A DNA stretch of 42,685 nt from an uncultured Pelagibacteraceae bacterium (GCA_902606065.1 CACLEX010000004.1:1-42685); one strand, 5' to 3'. Positions 23,601 to 36,038 are shown, numbered from the stretch's first letter. The notes: generated by a model from the sequence alone, not told the origin. Made by a program: numbers and translations.

Positions 23601-24941
23601 ATGAGAAATCTAATTATTTTATTTTTAATATTTATAATACCTACTAAAGCGTTTGGTCTTATTGAAGTAGATATAACACGAGGAAATTTGAATCCACTGC
23701 CTATTGCAGTGTCACCATTATCAATTGATGACGAGTCAAAAAAGAGTTTTGAGAAAACTTTAAAGAAAAAAGATATTGGGTCAGAAATTTCTAAAGTTAT
23801 CGAAAAAAATTTGAAAATTTCAGGTCTTTTTAATCCATTAGATAAAAATGCTTTTCTTCAAGCACCTGATATTGCTCACCTAAAACCACGTTTTGAGGAT
23901 TGGAATTTAATTAAAGCTCAAGCTTTAATAACAGGTAAAGTAAAAAATGTAGATGATAAACTTAGAGTTGAGTTTAGATTATGGGATGTACTTGCTGGTA
24001 AAGAAATGATGGCTCTTGCATTTACCACAGTGCCAAACAATTGGAGACGTGTTGGCCATATAATAACAGATAAAGTTTATGAGCGACTGACTGGAGAAAA
24101 AGGTTATTTTGATACTAGGATAATCTATGTTGCTGAGGAGGGGCCAAAAACAAAAAGAATTAAAAAATTAGCCATCATGGATCAAGATGGTGCAAATAAT
24201 AAATTTTTAACTTTAGGCAATGAACTTGTTTTGACACCAAGGTTTAATCCTACAAGCCAAATGGTAACATATCTATCTTATTTTAGAAATTTACCTAGAG
24301 TATATCTTCTTGATATAGAGACGGGTATTCAAGAAGTGGTAGGAGATTTTCCAGGAATGACTTTTGCTCCTAGATTTTCTCCAGATGGAAAAAAAATTAT
24401 AATGAGTTTTGCTAAGGATGGAAATTCAGATATTTATACAATGGATTTAGAAAATAGAATTGTAGAGAAAATTACCAATCATCCCTCTATAGATACTTCA
24501 CCATCTTATTCCCCGGATGGAAAATTTATTTGTTTTAACTCTGACAGAAGTGGGTACCAACAAATTTATGTCATGAAAAGTGATGGCAGTAATGTTAAAA
24601 GAATTTCTTTTGGAAATGGTTTATATGGTACCCCAGTTTGGTCTCCAAGAGGTGATTTAATTGCTTTTACAAAATTACATAAAGGTAAATTCTACATCGG
24701 TGTAATGAGAACTGATGGATCTGGTGAGAGATTGTTGACAGAAAATTTTTATCAAGAAGCTCCTTCCTGGTCGCCTAATGGACGAGTTTTAATTTTTTAT
24801 AGAGAGACTAAAACTAATGATAAAGGAGAGGGTTTTTCTGCTAAATTGTGGTCAATTGATTTAACAGGCTATAATGAGAGGCTTGTAGATACTCCAACTG
24901 ATGCATCAGACCCATCATGGTCATCTTTATTAAGTAATTAA
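23601..24941 (+). CDS. tolB: Tol-Pal system beta-propeller protein TolB
   Basis: Periplasmic beta-propeller that binds Pal and is regulated by TolA. A signal peptide covers residues ~1-20 ('[16 protein letters not shown]'). The N-terminal domain, resembling an anticodon-binding fold, extends to ~170. Propeller repeats carry recurrent 'SPDGKKI', '[12 protein letters not shown]', '[28 protein letters not shown]' and '[15 protein letters not shown]', ending 'PSWSSLLSN'. Length 446 is typical. Followed by an 85-base gap before pal. Confidence 0.96.
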   Translation: MRNLIILFLIFIIPTKAFGLIEVDITRGNLNPLPIAVSPLSIDDESKKSFEKTLKKKDIGSEISKVIEKNLKISGLFNPLDKNAFLQAPDIAHLKPRFEDWNLIKAQALITGKVKNVDDKLRVEFRLWDVLAGKEMMALAFTTVPNNWRRVGHIITDKVYERLTGEKGYFDTRIIYVAEEGPKTKRIKKLAIMDQDGANNKFLTLGNELVLTPRFNPTSQMVTYLSYFRNLPRVYLLDIETGIQEVVGDFPGMTFAPRFSPDGKKIIMSFAKDGNSDIYTMDLENRIVEKITNHPSIDTSPSYSPDGKFICFNSDRSGYQQIYVMKSDGSNVKRISFGNGLYGTPVWSPRGDLIAFTKLHKGKFYIGVMRTDGSGERLLTENFYQEAPSWSPNGRVLIFYRETKTNDKGEGFSAKLWSIDLTGYNERLVDTPTDASDPSWSSLLSN

Positions 24942-25015
24942 CTGAAAATATGTTGATTTTTTATCTTGAAACATTTAATTAGTTGTGAAAAAGTTAGTTA
25001 TAAGAAATATTGACC

Positions 25016-25021
25016 AAGGAG
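25016..25021 (+). promoter_or_regulatory. Shine-Dalgarno site fixing the pal start
   Basis: AAGGAG lies five bases before the ATG at 25027. An upstream in-frame GTG (24985) would add 14 residues before the lipoprotein signal peptide, so this site decides for the ATG. Confidence 0.7.
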
Positions 25022-25026
25022 CATTA

Positions 25027-25506
25027 ATGAAATTAAATAAAATTTTAAAAAACACTTTTTTAGTACTATTTGCATGTTTAGTGTTGTCTGCTTGCGCAAC
25101 ATCAAAAAAATCTACAGGACAAATGCAAGGGGATGTTTACACTGGAACTGATACAGTTGAATATTTAGCTTCAGGTGTTCCTGACAGAGTTTTCTTTGCA
25201 ACTAATGAGTCAGTTTTGACTACTGCATCAAGAGAAACTTTAAGAAAACAAGCGGCATGGTTAAGAAAAAATTCTGACATTACAATCGTGCTAGAAGGAC
25301 ATGCTGACGAGAGAGGAACAAGAGAATATAACTTAGCATTAGGTGAAAGAAGAGCTAATGCTGCTAAAGATTATTTAATGACTTATGGGATTTCCTCTAA
25401 CAGAATTTCAGTTTTAAGTTATGGAAAAGAAAGACCAGTTGACTCTGGTTCTAATCCTTTGGCTTGGTCAAAAAACAGAAGATCTGTTACAGTAAAAGCA
25501 AATTAA
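25027..25506 (+). CDS. pal: Peptidoglycan-associated lipoprotein Pal
   Basis: Outer membrane lipoprotein that anchors to peptidoglycan through an OmpA-like domain and partners TolB/TolA. From the chosen ATG the protein is 159 residues, with a clean lipoprotein signal 'KILKNTFLVLFACLVLSAC' whose Cys is at ~23. The OmpA domain shows 'DRVFFATNESVLT', 'ITIVLEGHADERGTREYNLALGERRANAAKDYL' and 'ISVLSYGKERP', with the diaminopimelate-contacting Asp/Arg in the NLALGxRRA segment. A strong intrinsic terminator follows directly. Confidence 0.96.
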   Translation: MKLNKILKNTFLVLFACLVLSACATSKKSTGQMQGDVYTGTDTVEYLASGVPDRVFFATNESVLTTASRETLRKQAAWLRKNSDITIVLEGHADERGTREYNLALGERRANAAKDYLMTYGISSNRISVLSYGKERPVDSGSNPLAWSKNRRSVTVKAN

Positions 25507-25520
25507 TTTTAAAAAATTTA

Positions 25521-25560
25521 AGACCCTTAATTAATTCAATTAGTTAAGGGTCTTTTTTTT
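25521..25560 (+). terminator. Strong intrinsic terminator after pal
   Basis: AGACCCTTAATTAATT pairs with AATTAGTTAAGGGTCT over 16 positions (one G-U pair) with a minimal loop, followed by eight T residues ending at 25560. It separates pal from ybgF, so tolQRAB-pal can end here while ybgF-tilS need their own start or read-through. It is the clearest intrinsic terminator in the window. Confidence 0.9.
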
Positions 25561-25589
25561 GCCATTATTTTAATCATAAGATTATTTTA

Positions 25590-26585
25590 ATGCGATACAT
25601 TTTAAGAAAATTAAAAATTATTACACTTTGTCTAAGTAATTTTTTTTTAATAACTTATTCTTACGCTGACAATCATAATATTTATGAAATATTAGATCAA
25701 CTTCAGAAAGATATAAAGACTCTAGAAAAAGCAGTCTACTCAGGATCAATAGAATTAAATAGTGATAGCTCTGTGAGTTTAAATTCAAATTTAGATAATA
25801 ATTCAGAAGATGTTCTTACAAGACATTTATTAAAACTTTCAGAAATTGAAAATCAATTTCAGGAACTTACAAATAAGTTTGAGGAAATAAATTTTAAGTT
25901 AGACAAACTATCCAGCAGGATGTCAAAAGTGCAAGCAGATAATCAAATAAGATTTCAGGACTTAGAAAATGTTGTGTCTTCTGATGTAACTACAAATAAA
26001 TTAACAAAAAAAACGAATGATGAGCAAATAGAAGTTTTACCTGGAAGTTCTCAACCTCAAGATTTGGGATCGATATCATATAAAGATACAGCGACAAATG
26101 AAACATCACAAAAAACAAATTCTGTAGACTCAACAGCTTTAGTAGTAACTGAAACTTTTCAAGCTGAAGAAAAAATTCTTCCAAATGAGTCTCCAGATAA
26201 ACAATATCAGTTTGCTACAAGCTTTTTAAAAGTTGGAGATTATTCAACTGCTGAAAGAGCATTCAGAGAGTTCGTCGACACAAATCCTGAACATAATCTA
26301 GCTGGGAATGCTCAATATTGGTATGCGGAAACTTTTAGGATACGACAATTGTATACGGATGCAGCCTCAGCATATTTAGAAGGTTATCAGAGATACCCCA
26401 AAGGTGAAAAAGCACCTATAAACTTATTAAAGCTTGGTGTATCAATGGTACAAATTGGAGAAAAAGATCAAGGTTGCAAAATGATCAATGGTGTTGAAGA
26501 ACAATATCCAGAGGCAAACCAATCTGTGATACAAAAAGCTAAATATGAGTCTCAGAAATTCGAATGCAACAACCAAAATTCCTAA
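25590..26585 (+). CDS. ybgF: Tol-Pal system protein YbgF (CpoB)
   Basis: Periplasmic protein coordinating Tol-Pal with peptidoglycan synthesis at division. The signal peptide is residues ~1-26 ('LKIITLCLSNFFLITYSYA'). A coiled coil follows around 75-130 ('EIENQFQELTNKFEEINFKLDKLSSRMSKVQADNQIRFQDLE'), then a low-complexity linker (~135-200), and C-terminal tetratricopeptide repeats from 'QYQFATSFLKVGDYSTAERAFREFVDTNPEHNLAGNAQYWYAETF' to the end. The 331 residues are normal for alphaproteobacteria. Its last 41 bases overlap tilS. Confidence 0.93.
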   Translation: MRYILRKLKIITLCLSNFFLITYSYADNHNIYEILDQLQKDIKTLEKAVYSGSIELNSDSSVSLNSNLDNNSEDVLTRHLLKLSEIENQFQELTNKFEEINFKLDKLSSRMSKVQADNQIRFQDLENVVSSDVTTNKLTKKTNDEQIEVLPGSSQPQDLGSISYKDTATNETSQKTNSVDSTALVVTETFQAEEKILPNESPDKQYQFATSFLKVGDYSTAERAFREFVDTNPEHNLAGNAQYWYAETFRIRQLYTDAASAYLEGYQRYPKGEKAPINLLKLGVSMVQIGEKDQGCKMINGVEEQYPEANQSVIQKAKYESQKFECNNQNS

Positions 26586-27573
26586 ACTTTTAAGAGATAA
26601 CTTAAATAATAAAAGAATAAATAAGATTTATAAAAAATTTGAGATCTCTTTAAATTTAGATGAAAGTTTTGCAGTTGCAGTCTCAGGTGGTCCAGATAGT
26701 CTTGCATTGGCTTTTTTATCTAAAATTTATGCAATTAAAAAAAATTTAAAATCAAAGTTTTATATTATCGACCATAAACTCAGACCTGAGTCTACAAAAG
26801 AGGCTAATTTCGTTTTAAATTTGCTTAAAAGAAACTTTATAAAATCAGAAGTATTAACCTGGAAAGGAAAGAAACCAAATAAAAGCATCCAGTCAATTGC
26901 TAGGACAAAGAGATATGAAATACTTTTCAAGAAATGTAATCAATTAAAAATCAAAAATATTTTAATGGGGCATCACGAGGATGATTTAATTGAAAATTTT
27001 TTTATAAGACTTTTGAGGGGTAGTGGAATAAAAGGTCTCACATCTCTAGATATAAAGACAACAATAAAAAAAAAAAACATATTAAGACCTTTAATTGATA
27101 TAAAAAAAGAGGATTTAATTTTTATTTCAAAAAAAGTTTTTAATTTTTATGTAGAAGATCCAACAAACCATGATGAAAAATATCAAAGAGTTCGAGTAAG
27201 AAAATTAATGGAAAATCTTAAAAGAGATGGTTTAGATAAAAATAAATTAAAAAAAACGATTAAAAATTTAAAATATGCAAACAAAGTAATTGAGTTTTAT
27301 GTTGATAAAAATTTCAGAGAAAATACCTCTTTTTTAAATAATAAAAAAAGATTAGTTATCAATAGTGATTTTTTTCTCCAACCCCAAGAGGTTACTTTTA
27401 GAGCCTTTTCAGAATCATTAAAGTTAATTGGTGAAAAATATTATTCTGTAAGAGGAAAAAAATTAGAAAAAATTATCCGGGAAATTGAAAATAATCGATT
27501 GAATAGAGCTACATTAAGTGGTTGTATTATTGAAAAGGTCAATCAATCAATAATTATCTCTAAAGAGCCCTAA
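26545..27573 (+). CDS. tilS: tRNA(Ile)-lysidine synthase
   Basis: Modifies C34 of the CAU-anticodon tRNA-Ile to lysidine so it reads AUA, a codon likely frequent in such AT-rich DNA. The PP-loop SGGPDS lies at ~47-52, followed by 'YIIDHKLRPESTKEANFV', 'IARTKRYEILF', 'ILMGHHEDDLIENFFIRLLRGSGIKGL' and 'YVEDPTNHDEKYQRVRVRKLM', the full N-terminal TilS set. At 342 residues it lacks part of the C-terminal domains of E. coli TilS, as other short versions do. The 41-base overlap with ybgF is long, but the start gives the expected lead to the PP-loop. Confidence 0.94.
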   Translation: MSLRNSNATTKIPKLLRDNLNNKRINKIYKKFEISLNLDESFAVAVSGGPDSLALAFLSKIYAIKKNLKSKFYIIDHKLRPESTKEANFVLNLLKRNFIKSEVLTWKGKKPNKSIQSIARTKRYEILFKKCNQLKIKNILMGHHEDDLIENFFIRLLRGSGIKGLTSLDIKTTIKKKNILRPLIDIKKEDLIFISKKVFNFYVEDPTNHDEKYQRVRVRKLMENLKRDGLDKNKLKKTIKNLKYANKVIEFYVDKNFRENTSFLNNKKRLVINSDFFLQPQEVTFRAFSESLKLIGEKYYSVRGKKLEKIIREIENNRLNRATLSGCIIEKVNQSIIISKEP

Positions 27574-27576
27574 AAT

Positions 27577-27603
27577 AATGCCACTTTACACAAAATGCCA
27601 CTT
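27577..27603. repeat. Direct repeat AATGCCACTT upstream of ftsH
   Basis: The 10-mer occurs at 27577-27586 and 27594-27603, a 17-base period, inside the 62-base tilS-ftsH gap. Its G/C content is high for this spacer, so it stands out. It might be a regulator binding site or upstream promoter element for ftsH; function is not known. Confidence 0.5.
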
Positions 27604-27635
27604 GTTAAATTGATAATAATTCTTATTTTAAGCCT

Positions 27636-29537
27636 ATGAATATGAAAAATATTGCAATGTGGGCTATCATAGTTTTTTTAACTATTGGTCTTTATAATAT
27701 GTTTAAAAATCCCCAAACAAATATTAGAGGTGGGGACAAAGTTATATTCTCGGAATTCTTGACATCTGTTGAAAACGGAGAGGTATTAAAAGTAGAAATC
27801 CAAGGTAACAATATTAAAGGTGTGTATTCAAATGGAAAATCATTTACAACTTATTCTCCTAACGATCCAAATTTAATCGAAAAACTTTCTGAAAAAGGAG
27901 TGAGTATTTCAGCTGCACCTATTGAAGAAAAAATGCCATCTTTATTTGGTGTCCTGCTTTCTTGGTTTCCTATGTTATTATTAATTGCTGTTTGGATTTT
28001 TTTCATGAGACAAATGCAAGGTGGTAAAGGTGGAGCTATGGGCTTTGGAAGATCAAAAGCAAAAATGATGAATGAACTGAAGGGTAAAGTTACATTTAAT
28101 GACGTTGCAGGTGTAGAGGAAGCAAAGGAAGAAGTTGAAGAAATTGTAGAATTTTTAAAAGATCCAAGAAAATTTAGTAGACTTGGAGGAAAAATACCTA
28201 GAGGTGCTTTATTGGTTGGTCCACCAGGCACTGGAAAAACTTTATTAGCTAGAGCGATAGCAGGTGAAGCTGGAGTTCCTTTTTTTACGATCTCAGGTTC
28301 TGATTTCGTTGAAATGTTTGTAGGAGTTGGTGCTTCTAGAGTGAGAGATATGTTTGAACAAGGAAAAAAAAATTCTCCTTGTATAATTTTCATAGATGAA
28401 ATTGATGCTGTTGGAAGAAGTAGGGGTGCTGGTTTAGGTGGTGGAAATGATGAACGAGAACAAACTCTTAACCAGCTTTTAGTTGAGATGGATGGTTTTG
28501 ATACTAATGAAGGAGTTATAATCATTGCTGCAACAAACAGACCAGATGTATTAGATCCCGCTTTATTAAGACCAGGTAGGTTTGATAGACAAGTAGTTGT
28601 ATCCAATCCTGACATAATTGGACGAGAAAAAATTTTAAAGGTTCATGTAAAAAAAATAAAAATGGCACCAGATGTTAATTTAAGAACTATTGCGAGAGGT
28701 ACACCTGGTTTTTCTGGTGCAGATCTAGCTAATTTAGTAAATGAGTCTGCTTTATTGGCGGCTAGAAAAAATAAGAGAATTGTTACACTAAACGAGTTTG
28801 AGGAGGCAAAAGATAAAGTAATGATGGGAGCTGAGAGACGTTCAATGGTGATGACAGAGGATGAGAAAAAATTAACAGCTTATCATGAAGGGGGTCATGC
28901 GTTAGTATCCTTCAATATGCCAAGTTATGATCCCATACATAAAGCAACTATAATTCCTCGGGGCAGAGCATTAGGTATGGTAATGAATTTGCCGGAAAGA
29001 GATAAACATGGTCATTCTATAAAATATTTAAAAGCAAGACTGGCAGTTTGTTTTGGCGGAAGAGTTGCTGAAGAAGTAATTTTTGGAAAAGATAATATAT
29101 CAACAGGAGCAGGTGGAGGTAGTGGATCAGATATTAATCAAGCTACACAACTTGCCAGAGCTATGGTGACTAAGTATGGAATGAGTGAAGAAATGGGACC
29201 TGTTGAATATGGCGAAAATCAAGAAGAGGTTTTTTTAGGAAGATCAGTAACACAAACTCAGTCAGTCTCTGAGGAAGTAGCACAAAAAATAGACAAAGAA
29301 ATTAGAAAGCTAATTGATGAGGGTTATAATACTGCAAAGAAAATTCTGACTGAAAAAGTTGAAGATTTACACAAAATTGCTAAAGCTCTTATGACTTATG
29401 AGACATTAACTGGTGAAGAAATTGAAAATATAATCAATAAAAATATATACCCAGCAGACAAACAAGACTTAAAAGTAGAAGATGATAAAGGGTCAGCAAT
29501 GGGTGCTCTAGGCCTAAAACCAAAAATTGTTCATTAG
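27636..29537 (+). CDS. ftsH: ATP-dependent zinc metalloprotease FtsH
   Basis: Membrane-anchored AAA+ protease degrading short-lived and damaged membrane and cytosolic proteins, including sigma-32 in E. coli. Two N-terminal helices (~5-23 and ~103-123) flank a periplasmic domain. The AAA domain has Walker A 'GPPGTGKT' (~198-205), '[10 protein letters not shown]' (Walker B), the pore 'FVG' in '[12 protein letters not shown]' and '[20 protein letters not shown]' (second region of homology). Zinc motif HEGGH sits at ~418 (HExxH), with the third ligand region '[16 protein letters not shown]'. 633 residues. Order tilS-ftsH-folP-glmM is the common alphaproteobacterial arrangement. RpoH, its classical substrate, is also encoded in this window. 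Confidence 0.98.
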   Translation: MNMKNIAMWAIIVFLTIGLYNMFKNPQTNIRGGDKVIFSEFLTSVENGEVLKVEIQGNNIKGVYSNGKSFTTYSPNDPNLIEKLSEKGVSISAAPIEEKMPSLFGVLLSWFPMLLLIAVWIFFMRQMQGGKGGAMGFGRSKAKMMNELKGKVTFNDVAGVEEAKEEVEEIVEFLKDPRKFSRLGGKIPRGALLVGPPGTGKTLLARAIAGEAGVPFFTISGSDFVEMFVGVGASRVRDMFEQGKKNSPCIIFIDEIDAVGRSRGAGLGGGNDEREQTLNQLLVEMDGFDTNEGVIIIAATNRPDVLDPALLRPGRFDRQVVVSNPDIIGREKILKVHVKKIKMAPDVNLRTIARGTPGFSGADLANLVNESALLAARKNKRIVTLNEFEEAKDKVMMGAERRSMVMTEDEKKLTAYHEGGHALVSFNMPSYDPIHKATIIPRGRALGMVMNLPERDKHGHSIKYLKARLAVCFGGRVAEEVIFGKDNISTGAGGGSGSDINQATQLARAMVTKYGMSEEMGPVEYGENQEEVFLGRSVTQTQSVSEEVAQKIDKEIRKLIDEGYNTAKKILTEKVEDLHKIAKALMTYETLTGEEIENIINKNIYPADKQDLKVEDDKGSAMGALGLKPKIVH

Positions 29538-29542
29538 ACTGA

Positions 29543-30595
29543 ATGTCTAGATATTACACAAGAGTGTGTAATTTCTATTATGGTACAAAATCTAAATTAT
29601 TAGTTAAAAAAAAAAAAACATTACCACTTCATAATAATCCTGAAATTTCTTTCGATAAAATAGAAATAGTAACAAGAAATTCAAAAAAATTAATTTCTTT
29701 AAACGAAGTGAACAAATTACATGTAAATTTAAAAACAAAAGTAAAAAAAGATCTAAGATTAATTACAAAAAAAAAAAGAAATATTAAAAATTTAAATTTT
29801 CAAATTATTCCTCAAATAATGGGTGTTTTAAATATTACTCCAGACAGTTTCTCAGATGGTGGAAAATTTTTTAATTATGCATCAGCCAAAAAACAATTAA
29901 ATTTTCTTGTAAATTCTGGCGCAAATCTTGTTGATATTGGAGCAGAGTCCACTAAACCCGGATCCAAAGCTATTAAATTAAAAATAGAATGGAATAGACT
30001 CAAAAATATTTTAAAATCAATTGATAAAAAAAATTTTATATCTCTAGATACTAGAAAATCAGAAATCATGGAAAAGGGAATTAAACTAGGAGTAAAATTA
30101 ATTAATGATGTTTCTGGTCTTAATTTTGATAAAAACTCAATTAAGATTTTAAAAAAGTATAATATACCTTTCGTACTCCAACACTCACTTGGTAATCCTG
30201 ACGTAATGCAAAAAAATCCAAAATATAAGAATGTATTATTAGATATTTACGATTTTTTTGAAGAAAAATTAAATAATTTACGTCAAAATGGAATCTATCA
30301 TAATAATATAATCTTAGACCCCGGTATAGGTTTTGGAAAAAATTTGAAACATAATATGACGATAATTAAAAATATATCAATTTACCATTCTTTCGGTTTG
30401 CCTATACTGCTTGGTATTTCCAGAAAACGATTTATAAAAGATTTATCTGGTAATAACGACAGTTCTTTAAGAATTGGAGGAACAATAAGTAGCAGTATTT
30501 TTGCAATGTTACAGGGTGTACAAATTTTGAGAGTTCATGATGTCAACGAAGTTAATCAAGCTATAAAAGTTTTCAAAGCATTTATAAATAAATAA
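29543..30595 (+). CDS. folP: Dihydropteroate synthase with N-terminal extension
   Basis: Condenses 6-hydroxymethyl-dihydropterin diphosphate with p-aminobenzoate. The TIM-barrel begins near residue 90 with 'IMGVLNITPDSFSDGG', then 'GANLVDIGAESTKPGSK', 'FISLDTRKSEIMEKGIKLGVKLINDVSG', 'FVLQHSLGNPDVMQ' and 'IILDPGIGFGK', all DHPS signatures. Residues 1-89 form an extra, very basic region starting 'MSRYYTRVCNFYYGTKSK'; comparable extensions beginning with a 'YYRP'-like stretch occur in other alphaproteobacterial FolP proteins as I recall, so it is probably real. The stop overlaps the glmM start by one base. Confidence 0.93.
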   Translation: MSRYYTRVCNFYYGTKSKLLVKKKKTLPLHNNPEISFDKIEIVTRNSKKLISLNEVNKLHVNLKTKVKKDLRLITKKKRNIKNLNFQIIPQIMGVLNITPDSFSDGGKFFNYASAKKQLNFLVNSGANLVDIGAESTKPGSKAIKLKIEWNRLKNILKSIDKKNFISLDTRKSEIMEKGIKLGVKLINDVSGLNFDKNSIKILKKYNIPFVLQHSLGNPDVMQKNPKYKNVLLDIYDFFEEKLNNLRQNGIYHNNIILDPGIGFGKNLKHNMTIIKNISIYHSFGLPILLGISRKRFIKDLSGNNDSSLRIGGTISSSIFAMLQGVQILRVHDVNEVNQAIKVFKAFINK

Positions 30596-31920
30596 TGAAG
30601 TATTTTGGTACTGATGGAATTAGAGGGCAGGTGAATAGTGGGAACATTAATGGAGATATGTTCTTTAAGTTTGGACTAGCAGCAGGAAAATATTTCACAA
30701 ATTTAAAAAAAAGAAAACAAACAGCAATTATTGCTAAAGATACTAGACTTTCAGGATACGCATTAGAACCCGCATTAGTTTCTGGTTTAGCTTCTGCAGG
30801 AATGCACGTTTATACACTGGGTCCATTGCCGACCAATGGCCTTGCAATGTTGACAAAATCAATGAACGCAAATCTTGGTATTATGATCACTGCTTCGCAC
30901 AATTTATTTTATGATAATGGTTTAAAGTTATTCGGTCCTGATGGATTAAAACTATCTGATAAAATTCAAAAAAAAATTGAAAATTTAATAGATAGCAAAG
31001 TTCAAAAACACTTATCAAATCCAAAAAAATTAGGAAGGGTTAAAAGGTTAGAGACGGGAACTGATGAATATATTAAAATTTGTAAAAAAAAGTTATCAAG
31101 AAACTTTAAATTAAATAATTTGAAAGTAGTTCTAGATTGTGCAAATGGAGCTGGATATAAATCTGCACCAAAATTAATCAGATCACTTGGAGCAAAATTA
31201 AAAGTAATAGGCAATAAACCAAATGGATTTAATATTAATAAAAATTGTGGTTCAACTTTTCCAGAAAAACTACAAAGAAATGTTAAAAAATTTAAAGCAG
31301 ATTTGGGTATATCTTTAGATGGTGATGCTGACAGAATAATAATGTGTGATGAAAAAGGATCTATAATTGATGGTGATCAAATTATCGCAGCATTAGCTTT
31401 ACAATGGAAAAAGAGAAAAATTCTCAAAGGAGGCGTTGTCGGGACCTTAATGTCAAACTATGGTTTAGAAAAATTTTTAAAAGAAAAAGGTATTAAATTT
31501 TTAAGAGCTAATGTTGGGGACAGATATGTTAAGGAATTGATGCAAAAGAAAAAATTCAATTTAGGAGGAGAGCAATCAGGTCATATTATTTTAGGAAAAT
31601 TTGCAACAACTGGCGATGGTGTGCTTGTCGCTTTAGAGATTATCAAATCAATGAATAGAAAAACTAAAGCCAGTGATTTTTTTAATGTCTTTAAAAAAAT
31701 TCCACAAATTTTAGAAAATATAAAAATAAAAGATGATAAAATACTTAAAAATCACTCTGTTAAAAGATCCATTAAAATTGCAAAAAAATTAATTAGAAAT
31801 CAAGGTCGAATTCTTGTAAGAAAATCAGGCACTGAACCAAAGATAAGAATAATGGGTGAGAGTGAAAATAAAATTTTGCTTAGAAAATGTGTAAAAATGA
31901 TTTCAAAAGAATTTAAATAA
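30595..31920 (+). CDS. glmM: Phosphoglucosamine mutase
   Basis: Interconverts glucosamine-6-phosphate and glucosamine-1-phosphate for UDP-GlcNAc, peptidoglycan and LPS. Begins 'MKYFGTDGIRGQVN'. The phosphoserine loop 'GIMITASHNLFYDNGLKLFG' is near residue 100, the Mg site 'ISLDGDADRIIMCDE' near 240, the sugar-binding 'GGEQSGHI' near 325, and the phosphate-binding 'RKSGTEPKIRIMGE' near 405. The 'TDGIRG' start and 441-residue length distinguish it from phosphomannomutases. Located between folP and thiD in a tightly packed series. Confidence 0.97.
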   Translation: MKYFGTDGIRGQVNSGNINGDMFFKFGLAAGKYFTNLKKRKQTAIIAKDTRLSGYALEPALVSGLASAGMHVYTLGPLPTNGLAMLTKSMNANLGIMITASHNLFYDNGLKLFGPDGLKLSDKIQKKIENLIDSKVQKHLSNPKKLGRVKRLETGTDEYIKICKKKLSRNFKLNNLKVVLDCANGAGYKSAPKLIRSLGAKLKVIGNKPNGFNINKNCGSTFPEKLQRNVKKFKADLGISLDGDADRIIMCDEKGSIIDGDQIIAALALQWKKRKILKGGVVGTLMSNYGLEKFLKEKGIKFLRANVGDRYVKELMQKKKFNLGGEQSGHIILGKFATTGDGVLVALEIIKSMNRKTKASDFFNVFKKIPQILENIKIKDDKILKNHSVKRSIKIAKKLIRNQGRILVRKSGTEPKIRIMGESENKILLRKCVKMISKEFK

Positions 31921-31921
31921 A

Positions 31922-34916
<2,995 letters not shown>

Positions 34917-34956
34917 AATGAGTTTATCTAATTAATTATTAATATTTTTCAATGAT

Positions 34957-35937
34957 TTATTTATTAGTATTTCTTAGTATTTTTAAAATATTCTCAAGTT
35001 CTAAAGGTAAATTTGAGTTGAAAGTCATTTCTTTGCTTTTTGTGGGGTGAATGAAGCCTAGAGTCTTAGCATGAAGAAATTGTCTATTAAGACTATTTAA
35101 ATTTTGCTCTATCAATGGATTAATGTTTTTAATTTTCTTAAACTTTTTTTTATATTTATCATCGCCAACAATACTATTTCCTAAAAAATTCATGTGAACT
35201 CTAATTTGATGGGTTCTACCCGTTTCAAGTTTGCATTCTAATAAACTTAAAGTTGGTGTGTGTTTATTTTCAAAAATTTCAATAGTTCTATAATTGGTAA
35301 TCGCTTTTTTTCCTTTAGTCCGACTCACTTCCATCATTTGTCTATTCTTTGAACTACGTGTTATTAAAGTTTCAATTTTTCCCTTAGACGGTCTGACTTT
35401 TCCCCATATCAATAATTGATAAACTCTTGTTATAGAGTGCTTATTAAACTGATTAGATAAGTTTTCATGAGATAGGTTATTTTTTGCTATGACTACTAAA
35501 CCTGATGTATTTTTATCTATCCTATGTACTATTCCCGGTCTAAGTTCATCACCAATATTTGAAAGAGAGTCTTTATCATAATCTACTAATGCATTTACAA
35601 TTGTATTGTCAAAATTTCCAGCTCCTGGATGCATGACAATACCCGCTGGTTTATTTAGCACTATTACATCTTTATCCTCATGAACAATATCTAATTTGAA
35701 TTTAAATGGTTTTAGAGAAGCTTTTTTAGGCTCTGGAATTATTAATTCTATAACATCGTCCTTTAAAACCTTTTTAGCAGGATCTGAAATAACTTTATTA
35801 TTAATTTTAAGCTTCTTACCTAAAATCAAGTTTTTTATTCTAGTTCTACTTATCTCATTTTCCTTACTATTAATAAAAACATCTACACGCATATCTTTAT
35901 TACTTTCTTTTACAATCAAATTTATTTTTTTTTTCAT
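34957..35937 (-). CDS. rluD: Ribosomal large subunit pseudouridine synthase RluD-type
   Basis: Isomerises specific uridines in 23S rRNA (helix 69 for RluD). The N-terminal S4 RNA-binding domain ('DMRVDVFINSKENEISRTRIKNLILGKKLKINNKV') is followed by the catalytic domain with 'DVIVLNKPAGIVMHPGAGNFDNTIVNAL', 'GIVHRIDKNTSGLVVIAKN' (catalytic Asp in HRIDKxTSG), 'LLECKLETGRTHQIRVHM' and 'QFLHAKTLGFIHP'. 326 residues. The RluD subtype rather than RluC rests on the S4 domain and the rpoH neighbour. Its start codon lies only 23 bases from the divergent tRNA-Arg. Confidence 0.92.
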   Translation of the reverse strand: MKKKINLIVKESNKDMRVDVFINSKENEISRTRIKNLILGKKLKINNKVISDPAKKVLKDDVIELIIPEPKKASLKPFKFKLDIVHEDKDVIVLNKPAGIVMHPGAGNFDNTIVNALVDYDKDSLSNIGDELRPGIVHRIDKNTSGLVVIAKNNLSHENLSNQFNKHSITRVYQLLIWGKVRPSKGKIETLITRSSKNRQMMEVSRTKGKKAITNYRTIEIFENKHTPTLSLLECKLETGRTHQIRVHMNFLGNSIVGDDKYKKKFKKIKNINPLIEQNLNSLNRQFLHAKTLGFIHPTKSKEMTFNSNLPLELENILKILRNTNK

Positions 35938-35960
35938 AAAATGATATATTACTATTATAT

Positions 35961-36037
35961 GCGCTTGTAGCTCAACTGGATAGAGCGCCTGACTTCGGAT
36001 CAGGAGGTTCTGGGTTCGACTCCTAGCAGGCGCACCA
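35961..36037 (+). tRNA. tRNA-Arg (UCG)
   Basis: 77 bases including encoded CCA: acceptor GCGCTTG/CAGGCGC (one G-U pair), D arm GCTC/GAGC, anticodon stem CCTGA/TCAGG with loop CTTCGGA giving anticodon TCG, variable AGGTT, and T arm CTGGG TTCGACT CCTAG. It decodes CGA, and perhaps other CGN codons by wobble. It lies between divergent rluD and the convergent ABC permease, whose stop begins one base after the CCA. The promoter must overlap the rluD start; TATATT at ~35945-35950 is a candidate -10. Confidence 0.96.
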
Positions 36038-36038
36038 A

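Noticed and set aside
24985-25026. Upstream GTG start for pal
   Set aside because: Adds 14 residues before a perfect lipoprotein signal peptide; the ATG at 25027 has AAGGAG at proper spacing.
27851-28615. 254-codon open frame antisense to ftsH
   Set aside because: It is the complement of conserved AAA domain codons; its translation is low-complexity Ser/Pro/Ile-rich with no family motif. Shadow of ftsH.
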